A stretch of DNA of 64,000 bases from assembly GCA_004154925.1 (NCBI GenBank), contig QJNS01000013.1, positions 186,001-250,000 of the forward strand, given 5' to 3'. The notes beneath the pieces are model-generated. The model saw only the letters and a list, made by a program, of their open reading frames with translations, ran no database searches and was not told the DNA's origin. This document shows, piece after piece, positions 56,507 through 64,000 of this stretch; within the stretch, counting starts at the first letter, position 1; every line of letters begins with the position of its first letter. Source of the stretch: Monosporascus cannonballus. Its lineage: Eukaryota; Ascomycota; Sordariomycetes; Xylariales. The position numbers and the translations under genes were made by a program.

Positions 56507-57536
56507 GCTTGTCCGTTCGTCCTTTGACACTTTGCTTTCTCTATTTTCTTGCCCCTTCCTGATTCCGGAACGCTGGAGTTCCCACTGTGATTTAAGGGAA
56601 GTGTTAAGGATTCGTCGCATCCATTGGCTTTGGTAACACCCCTTCCCCGCGGGCAGTACGGATCATGTAACTTGTTATCTGCTGCCATTTAGGGATGGCC
56701 CACTCACTCACTCACACACAATTAACTAACCAGGCTTTTCCACGGAATACGTGATCAAAGAGAGCTCCCCTTGAAGATAATCAGATTTCCTCCACTGAAC
56801 GAAAAGTCGCTGTTTGGGGCGCTGGGGGCGGGTGGTGAAAACTGTGAGCTCGAGGACGACCTCGGTTGGATTCGGATCCTCGCCATTTATTTCTCCCACC
56901 CCGCGCCATAACGACAACATAACGGGACCATGTCTATCACGAAACGAGAGCATGACTCCTGGTACATACATAGTGAGCCGGGCATCTCCACCGGGAATTG
57001 TACACCGGAATCGCGACGGCGTATTGCCCTATGCTAACTCTACTTCACGCGAACGTGACGACGGACGTTCCTATCGCTGTCGTATTACCACAGGATGGAA
57101 ACCTGGTGTCTGGTTGGCACCGACAGACAGTTCGTCAGCGCTTGCCGTCTTGGCTTCTGCCTGACATCTGTCTAGATGAGTCAGAATTAGATGGTCATGC
57201 ATCGCAGCAGCTGAACTTTCATACCGCAGAAGGCGACCTGCATTAGGGTATCCGTTCGGTTCCCGAATATCGAGAGGTGGCGTATTAAGTCACTATATAA
57301 AATATACGACAGCCCAGCGAGCCCAGGAGGAGGTCAATCAATATATATTATAAAACGCGATAGGTTAACTATAAATCAGGACATGAAACATATTTACATA
57401 GAACCAGACCAAGGCTATTATGTACAACTTCATCTAGAAGCAAGCCATCATTTCTCAACATCTTCCTCCCTCAAGTCGGCCGTGGCACATAGGTATCAAA
57501 ACTTTGAATGATCATCCGCGCAAGCGCTTTATGCAA
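56507..57536. other. Interval between F-box gene and polygalacturonase
   Basis: About 1 kb. Frames at 56,726-56,971 (-; RPQRPKQRLFVQWRKSDYLQ) and 56,998-57,246 (+; PSWLLPDICLDESELDGHAS) are weakly protein-like but have no start context or recognised motif. A CACTCACTCACTCAC repeat is at about 56,700-56,714. The last 250 bp is AT-rich (ATATATTATAAAA) and probably the 3' flank of the polygalacturonase. Confidence 0.4.
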
Positions 57537-58637
57537 CTAGCAAGAAGCACCCTTAGGGACATTCTGGCATTTGGTGCTTTTCTGCCCACCGGAGATGTTG
57601 ACTTTCGACACCTCCCAACCGGAGCAGGAACCATTACCGCACAGAACCTGGACGGGGGTAGCCTTGCTGGTGACGCTTCCAGTGACGGAGTCGAGGGTCA
57701 GGCGGGTGATGGGGACGCCGTTGGTGGGCCTGCCGGTGGGCCTGCCATTCTCGTAGTCCTGCTGGATGACGATGCCATACTTGCTGATGTTGCTCAGCTG
57801 GATGTTCGAGTATTTGACGTTATCGACGGAGCCTTTGGCGCCGTAGACAGTCTTGATGCGCACGCCGTTGGTAGAGTCGCTGATCTTGGAGTTGGAGATG
57901 ACGACGTTCTGGACGAGGTTGTCCTTGCGGCCGCCGACGGAGCCGATGCTGAGCCCGTGGCCGCCCGAGCAGTTGCCGCCGGTGAACTCGATGTTCTTTC
58001 CCGAGTTGATGGCCAGGCAGTCGTCCTGGTTCTTGACGACGGCGCCGATGATCCTGACGCCGTCGGACGAGCCGACGTCGAAGGCGTCCGTGTTGTGGCC
58101 GCCCTTCTCGTAGTCGCCGGCCGAGTTGTCGATGTGGATGTCCCTGAGGGTGAGGTCCTTGACGCCGTTGATCGAAAATCCCTGGACGGGGGTGTTCTTG
58201 ACGTTCAGCCCAACGATGGACGAGGCGGTCAGGCCGTGGGCGAAGAAGAACTTAGGCTTCTTCTTGCCTCCGTTGCTGCCCTTGCCATCCCACCACTTGG
58301 CGCCGTTGCCGTCGATGACGTGGCCGGAAGCTCCCTTGACGGTGATTTTGTTGCCGGAGACGCTGATGAGGGGTCCCTCCCACTCCTTGTACCCGAAACT
58401 GGTCTTTCCTGCGAAGGTGACGGTCGTCCCATCCTTGAGCTTGGTCAAGTCTAGCATCTGGCCAGCGGGGACGGTGATGTCCTGCAGCACGATGTTCGTG
58501 CAGGACTTCTTGCCGGCGGCTGCCGCGGCAGCCGTCTTGAAGGTGCAGCTGTCGGCACGGTCCTCAAGCGGTGCCGCCGGAACTGCAGCAGCCCAGGTGC
58601 TGAGCCCGAGGACAAGCAGAGTTGATAGGGAATGCAT
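57537..58637 (-). CDS. Secreted endopolygalacturonase (glycoside hydrolase family 28)
   Basis: Intronless frame of 366 residues. It starts with a signal peptide ([18 protein letters not shown]), then a short propeptide likely cut after the basic pair in PLEDR, and a right-handed beta-helix of about 335 residues. It hydrolyses alpha-1,4 bonds of homogalacturonan in plant pectin, acting outside the cell. All four GH28 signatures are present: HNTDAFDV and [10 protein letters not shown] (catalytic aspartates), [13 protein letters not shown] (catalytic-site histidine) and GVRIKTVYG (substrate-binding Arg-Lys). The paired cysteines expected at both ends are visible (CTF near the mature start; CGNGSCSGW and [10 protein letters not shown] at the end). 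Third positions are strongly C/G-biased. A pectinase of this kind fits a plant-associated or saprotrophic fungus. Pectin-induced, carbon-repressed control is known for the family but not shown here. Confidence 0.97.
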   Translation of the reverse strand: MHSLSTLLVLGLSTWAAAVPAAPLEDRADSCTFKTAAAAAAGKKSCTNIVLQDITVPAGQMLDLTKLKDGTTVTFAGKTSFGYKEWEGPLISVSGNKITVKGASGHVIDGNGAKWWDGKGSNGGKKKPKFFFAHGLTASSIVGLNVKNTPVQGFSINGVKDLTLRDIHIDNSAGDYEKGGHNTDAFDVGSSDGVRIIGAVVKNQDDCLAINSGKNIEFTGGNCSGGHGLSIGSVGGRKDNLVQNVVISNSKISDSTNGVRIKTVYGAKGSVDNVKYSNIQLSNISKYGIVIQQDYENGRPTGRPTNGVPITRLTLDSVTGSVTSKATPVQVLCGNGSCSGWEVSKVNISGGQKSTKCQNVPKGASC

Positions 58638-58786
58638 TGCTGGAAAGTGAGATGTAGAGATGGATGTAAAAGAGCGACTGCGTAAGGCTGGAGAACAGAA
58701 AATGAAGGACTAGCCTCGGGAACACTGAAGAATCCGATGGGTATACCGAAGTCTATTATCGTTCGTAAAGAGCGGGAAGCTGCTGG

Positions 58787-58795
58787 CTTTTTATA
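58787..58795 (-). promoter_or_regulatory. TATA box of the polygalacturonase gene
   Basis: On the minus strand the sequence reads TATAAAAAG about 150 bp before the ATG, a normal spacing for a fungal secreted-enzyme gene. Confidence 0.65.
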
Positions 58796-60482
58796 TCGGT
58801 ATTACATGCCCTGATGACAACAGGGACGGATCCACGGCCATTATCGAAACAGGAAACCATCCCCGTTTGCAGGACATATGTGAACCGTTGTGGGTTGTGG
58901 TCGCTTATACGCAGTCCTGGACTCCGCCCTTATTAAGGATGGTGCGAGGGTCAGCTCAGCCAATTCGCGATATCCGTCTGCGGACAAGCTCTCATCTTTC
59001 TTCGATAGGCGGTTCATACAAGACACATAGCCGTGTCTGATGTCATGTTCGAGAATCATCAGAGTCCTTTCACGGTACCGGAAGCCATCCATCCTTAGAC
59101 CAGCATCTACTTCTGCGATGTTGACGTGATTCTCAAGATGGGCGTGTCGACTCCCTAGCGCTACCTGCTAGGTATACCTTTCTTCATATCGTAAGGGGTC
59201 TGGTGGGTCAATATATCTCCACATCTAAGACAAGCTTCGGATCTTCGGCCAAGAAGGCTGCAGCCGAAGCTTAGGACGTGTTCGGAACCATTCAGCAGGT
59301 CGGCTAATTCTGATGGCCTGTGCGGAGGACTTGGGGGTTTTCCGGCGATGCACGTCAAGAATTTTTAGCGTGCCAGGTTTTCGGATTCCCTTATCGATGG
59401 TTCATCCAATATATAAGGTTGATTTGGCTTACACTTAACGACTTAACGTCCAGCCGGCGCCGTCCCCCTCCTCCCCCCAGCTCTTATAATTGCTGAGAGA
59501 TATTCCGACCTTCAACTTACACAAGGTACGTACGCATCGATGGATTTTGGTCTGTACCATTTCTAGTGGGCCGGTACTTAGGTCGCCGGTTTGCCGGATT
59601 CTCGAACACGTTCTTAGCAAGGTGCCTAATCTTCGGGCCCCTAACTCGGGAAACTATGGGTCTCTGTCACTAAAGATGAAACGTCTCCCCGCTACCCTGG
59701 GCTATTGGTGACCCCTTTTCCTAATAATACTTATTCCCGGACTTGCTAAAGACGTGGCGAAATGCTTGAAGTTGGTGGGCGGAATCTGGCGGCCGTTTTC
59801 AATTCGTAATCAGCCGGGCCACGGATCGATGCAGCACTCGACACCGTCAAAATCAAATCCAGCCGTCACGCCTTCGGTAATTGACGCAACTGTCCCGGCA
59901 ACCTCACATGTTTCTTTCAGCAGGCTCAGGAAGGTTTTCTCCGGTAGAGACAAGAGCTTAGATAAAGTTTTTGATCTCATTTGTCGATTTACGAGATGTT
60001 CCAAAGATATGTTGTTCCAGGCGATTCTTCCTCATCTGATGCACTTTGAGGTCAACTTAGTTAGATTCGAGAATAATCTATAGATACTCGGTCACTCGCC
60101 CACTTCTCATTCTTCAAGTCATATCCAAGAATTTCGTTAGGGAAGACGTATGTCCGGTTGCCCAGGCCCTACCCACCTCGACTGTCGACGGCTGGAAGGA
60201 GGCTTACACTTCGGGGCAGAGCCGCAGGTTCGCCGGCCTGCGACGTGCTGAGGCTTCTCTTGCTGCTGCTGCTGCTGGTGGTGGTTCTTGGCGGCTGCAT
60301 TCTTGGCCTCAGCCGACCACGAACCATGTCCAGCAGCGAGTCCCCGCAGACGGCACCCCAGGCTCAAGAGCTCTTCGACGGCCCCCCGGCCGCGCTCTAC
60401 GTTGTCGTCTTTGTCGCCCTCAGCGGTGTTAGGTGCCTTACTAATGCCCCCGTCCCCACGCAGTCTCTGCGGTGGTCCATGT

Positions 60483-60502
60483 CCCCCCCCCCCCCCCCCC
60501 CC
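60483..60502. repeat. Poly-C run (20 C)
   Basis: Uninterrupted C homopolymer. It is the second long G/C homopolymer of the window besides the one at the N gap. Confidence 0.95.
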
Positions 60503-63095
60503 AATTACGCTTGTCTCGGCCTCGTCATCATTTTCTCGCTGGGGCTACTACCAAATATACAGCGCCAGCCCAATCTACGCAATAACACTAATGTAAAATT
60601 TACGAAACTGTGATCCGGCCATGCGTAGTATGTATCGCAAATTGTTGCCGCGCATGCATAGTCCCCGAAGCACGCTGTTTCTTTTACCGTATCAGGCCAG
60701 ATCCAGGGAAGCCCAACCAATTAGGGGAAGCGATAAGAGCAATCCAAGATTGTGCTTTTTGGCTTCATTCAGTAGCGCAAAAGGTAGGGCGAACTTCTTC
60801 TGGGCCGGTGCGTCGGTGTTCTCGCACTGTCCAAGAAAAAGGGCTGTTGTACTAGTATCACCGTCTCCTGGATGTGATAGGTTTTGTTGTCAGTTCATCC
60901 CATCGACGGAATTCATGAGCGCCCCGTACTCTAGAATTTTAGTCTACTTTGCAGTTAGTGCTTCGAAGAATGACAGGCTAATTCCACAGCGGGAGCCCAA
61001 GCCCGCTGGTAACTTAGTAAATGCCCAGTACTAAGGAGGGAAGTACATATAATTAAATGCTATGCAGTTGCGGCACATGACTGGTCACCATTCATACCTA
61101 CTTACGGTATGTCACAGGGATCACTGCGACAAAACCTAAAAATTTTAAATACGTATACGCCGGGGTAATTTTAAATACATATTTAATAAATTAAGCAGAC
61201 TTCGATTATTATTTTAAATAAAATGTTACTAAAATAAATACCCACATAAAATAAAACAAACTTATATAGAGTTATATATATTTATACAAGCTTTTACAAT
61301 TTTATAAAAATCTTATCGTGTTCGAATTAATTCTATTAATTACATATGTATCTTATTATCTAAATTTTTGCTTTATTTAGCTTTATTTACTTTTGTAATA
61401 GCTTGTCTAATTAATTACACCTAGTTTTTCTTCGAATATCTTTAATTTACTATTTGTTCGACCAATAACTAGATGTTCGTATTAGTAATAAACTTTAATT
61501 TTTTTTCGTTATCTTCGCTTATTTCGAAATAATCTCTCCGACTTCAAAATATTACGGTAATTTCTATATTGATAATTATTATATTTTATAAATTATTATT
61601 TATTTTTATAATAATTATTTAATTAGTTCAACGAAAATATAAGAACTTAGTAAAAGCTAAATTCGAATTTAAATTAAATATAAATATTGTTATTATCATT
61701 TTATATATTAATAAAATATTTTAATTAAAATTTTGTAAAAAGTTAACCTTTATAAATTTGTTACAATAATGATAATATTTTACTCAAATATATATTTATT
61801 AAACGTAATATAGAAAATATTATCTTCAAAATATAAATTACAAATTCGTGAATTAAATATGATGAAAAAAGGAATAAAAATAAATAGCTTTATTATAAAA
61901 CGTTTTTAAATATATTCGATTTTAAGATATTAAATATATAAATAAATACAATATGGTAAGATATATATTTATTTTCAAATAAATAAATTTATAAAGATAT
62001 TCTAGAAAAGTAAAAATAAAGTTATAGGTAAAGTTTAATCGAAATTAATTTTTTATTTAAATATTTAAAAAATTAATAAAAAGTTTAATAAATTATGAGA
62101 TATTTTAAATATTATAATAACGGTTCGAATAAAATATATATTTAAAAAGGTCGATTTAGTTTGTGTTAATTAAATCGCTTTTACTTAAAGTTAAATAAAA
62201 ATTAAAGAAGTAAAATAAAATAGAACAAATGTTTTATTTTATTAAAAATTATTATAAAAGTAATAATTAAATCTAAATTAATATAAATATATATATAAAT
62301 AGGCCACATTATTTAAACTTAAACAAAATTATATTTAATAAAGAAATTACGAATAATAGCATATAAACTATTACGAAAAAAACTTTTCAATTTTGCTTTA
62401 TTCGATTTATATAAAAAATTATATAAGTAAAAAGAGTTAAAACACTTTTCTAAAATAACGAATATTGTAAAAAAGAAGAGATTATAACAATATAAAAGCA
62501 TATAAATAAAACCAAATAACACAGCTTGTATTAATATATAAAACATTTTATTATAAAAATATTTTTATATTTTACTTTGGATAATATTATTAAGTTTATT
62601 GTTAAGTATTAATTAATATCATATTTTTTTTAAATATATTTAGAATTCGTAATACAAATTTAAAATTAGGGCTTTAAATTAATTTAAAGCTTAAAATCAT
62701 TTTTAAAAAATAAGTAATATTTAGTCCTATTTTAATAACGAAGTTTGTTTTTTAAATAAAAATGTTAATAAAATTATAGTTTATTTTGAAATATAATAAA
62801 TTGTTTTAAAAATATTTATTTTATTAAAATAGTATCGTATAATACTTATAAGAACATTAAGTAAATATACGTTAAATTTAATTTTATTTTCTAATTATAA
62901 TTATAAATTTTGTTTATTATTTAAAATGTATCGAAAGTTTATAACTTATAAAATTTTTAATTATATTTATATTTTTATATAGCTTAAAAGAAATATCGTA
63001 TATAATAAAAGGATAAATATATTATAAACGGATAAAATAAACATTTTAAGTTTAAATAAAATAATATTTTGAAAATATAACGTACTATATAAGCT

Positions 63096-63166
63096 TTTCG
63101 AATACACAAGCTTTCCGAATAATTCTTAGCTATAAGATAGCGAGAGTGCGACACTAACCACAATGC
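63096..63166 (-). other. tRNA-like / Pol III promoter relic (possible SINE fragment)
   Basis: On the minus strand a stretch starting GCATTGTGGTTAGTGTCGC resembles the 5' half and A box of a tRNA (similar to Gly or Asp types). About 60 bases later GTATTCGAAAA resembles a mutated B box (GGTTCGAATCC). The arms do not fold into an intact cloverleaf, so this is not a working tRNA gene. A tRNA-derived SINE or tRNA pseudogene altered by RIP would fit. Confidence 0.3.
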
Positions 63167-63305
63167 TAAAAGGTCAGCAATTCTAAACCCTAATTGAGAT
63201 TTGGACACCCTAATCCACTTTATAAGAACTAGCTGTACATATCATCACATGAGCACATTCTAACCATCCGACTTTAACCGTTCATTTTTTTAATACTATA
63301 ATATG

Positions 63306-63345
63306 AAACGGCTTATAAAAGAAGCGAGAATACTTCTAGCCGTTT
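63306..63345. repeat. Nested inverted repeat (hairpin)
   Basis: AAACGGCT (63,306-63,313) pairs with AGCCGTTT (63,338-63,345), and inside it AGAAG (63,320-63,324) pairs with CTTCT (63,333-63,337), with an 8-base loop and a 6-base bulge on one side. The AAACGGCTT word recurs near 63,380. It could be an element terminus or a transcribed hairpin. Confidence 0.6.
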
Positions 63346-64000
63346 AAACAAAGAAATAAAAGCTGTTATTTAGTTATAAACGGCTTAAATTTATTTATAG
63401 CGTTACCGCATTTACATTATATAAACGATATAATGACATTTCGTCTTAACGCGATTATATATCGAAAACGCGAAAATTTACATCGACTAAAAACAATTCG
63501 ATTGTCGATCGAATTCTTAACCTAGATGCGCAAACGTTTTCTGTCCGACGGTAGCATGTTAAAAATATAGCGAATTTATTATTTACGTAATGCGTTATAA
63601 AACGCGTCGGAATTAACTAGGTATTTAATTTTGTTAAACTGTAAAAAAACTTAAAACGTATTTAAATCGAACAATAAATTGCTAAAAGGTTTTATAATAA
63701 AATCTAAAAGTATTTCGTAAGTAATTTAACCTTATTCAGGCTATAATTACTAAATACCATATCGTAAAAAAGATATTTATAATTTTAATAAAATAAGATT
63801 TTTAATAAAGCTTTTTATAGCAGCAGATATAGTTATTACAAGTGTTAAAAAATGCGAAAAACCGAGATAAATCTAGTAAAGAAATCGAAAATGGTTTACA
63901 GTAATATAAGCTGTTAATTTTTAAGGCTGAGCCTTATCTCCATTTATTATCCTTACTAAAAAAAAAAACCACCTTTTTCGCTAGTTCGCCGATAATCTAC

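Larger units (their letters stand above)
58638..61127. other. Polygalacturonase promoter and gene-poor interval
   Basis: About 2.5 kb. After the promoter there is no supported gene. A (TGC)n run is at about 60,260-60,278 and a pure run of 20 C at 60,483-60,502. The sequence turns AT-rich abruptly at about 61,130. Confidence 0.5.
61128..64000. repeat. AT-rich block with RIP-like dinucleotide pattern
   Basis: From about 61,130 to the window end the sequence is very AT-rich with TA steps everywhere and no coding frames. The cytosines that remain are mostly in CpG: counting 63,421-63,600 by eye gives 18 CpG but only 5 CpA. Loss of CpA with survival of CpG is the mark of repeat-induced point mutation, which turns CpA into TpA in duplicated DNA. 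The block is therefore probably an old transposon or repeat array destroyed by RIP, and may be heterochromatic. The original element cannot be identified by eye. It continues past the right edge. Confidence 0.88.

Noticed and set aside
57504..58454. Plus-strand open frame of 316 codons
   Set aside because: Antisense shadow of the polygalacturonase, which carries all GH28 catalytic motifs. The plus frame is low-complexity Val/Asp/Gly text.
61128..64000. Small open frames at 62,319-62,546 and 62,984-63,208
   Set aside because: Phe/Tyr/Ile/Leu-rich text is what AT-rich DNA gives in any frame. No sign of a gene.
1..64000. CRISPR arrays, rRNA operons, intact tRNA genes
   Set aside because: No regularly spaced repeats of CRISPR type, no rRNA-like sequence, and no paired A/B boxes with an intact cloverleaf were seen in scanning for GGTTCGA-type B boxes on both strands. 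A tRNAscan run would be decisive.

Overview
The window reads as nuclear DNA of a filamentous ascomycete (Pezizomycotina), most likely a Sordariomycete. Genes have short introns (about 48-137 nt) with GTAAGT/GTATGT-type donors, CTAAC/CTGAC-like branch sites and AG acceptors. The genes are typical of moulds: a highly reducing polyketide synthase end, COP9 signalosome subunit 3, RPA70, an APSES regulator of the StuA/ASM-1 type, a CCG-6-like wall protein and an endopolygalacturonase. The right end is an AT-rich block with the dinucleotide pattern left by repeat-induced point mutation (RIP).

Layout. 1-578: 3' end of an HR-PKS. 0.95-1.14 kb: a small inverted-repeat element (MITE-like). 1.4-3.0 kb: an unrecognised gene, apparently decayed at its 3' end. 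4.0-11.9 kb: a compact block of CSN3 (+), RPA70 (-), a dienelactone-hydrolase-family protein (+) and a quinone oxidoreductase (-). 11.9-16.4 kb: no intact gene, two gene relics. 16.5-17.1 kb: CCG-6-like wall protein. 17.1-21.4 kb: no gene, one decayed 161-bp duplication. 21.4-25.7 kb: an unusual zinc deaminase (+) and an acyl-CoA synthetase (-), convergent. 28.6-29.5 kb: a BRCT protein (-). 29.5-43.3 kb: long gene-poor stretch with microsatellites, a 10-N assembly gap inside a poly-G/poly-C tract, and one relic. 43.3-45.7 kb: stuA orthologue (+). 46-50 kb: GC-rich, microsatellite-rich spacer and a stop-interrupted gene relic. 50.3-55.4 kb: PC4/Sub1 coactivator (-) and a PXA-PX-nexin C sorting nexin (+), sharing a divergent promoter. 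55.8-56.5 kb: a frame-disrupted F-box gene. 57.5-58.6 kb: polygalacturonase (-). 61.1-64 kb: AT-rich RIP-like block.

The genes do not form one pathway. CSN3, RPA70, SUB1 and the sorting nexin are housekeeping; StuA and the CCG-6-like protein concern development and cell wall; the polygalacturonase is a secreted pectinase. The PKS end may mark the margin of a biosynthetic cluster lying outside the window to the left. I found no CRISPR, no rRNA, no intact tRNA and no convincing new multi-gene system. The most unusual single item is the deaminase whose two zinc motifs lie about 285 residues apart. Spliced models come from reading frames and splice signals by eye, with no transcript evidence.
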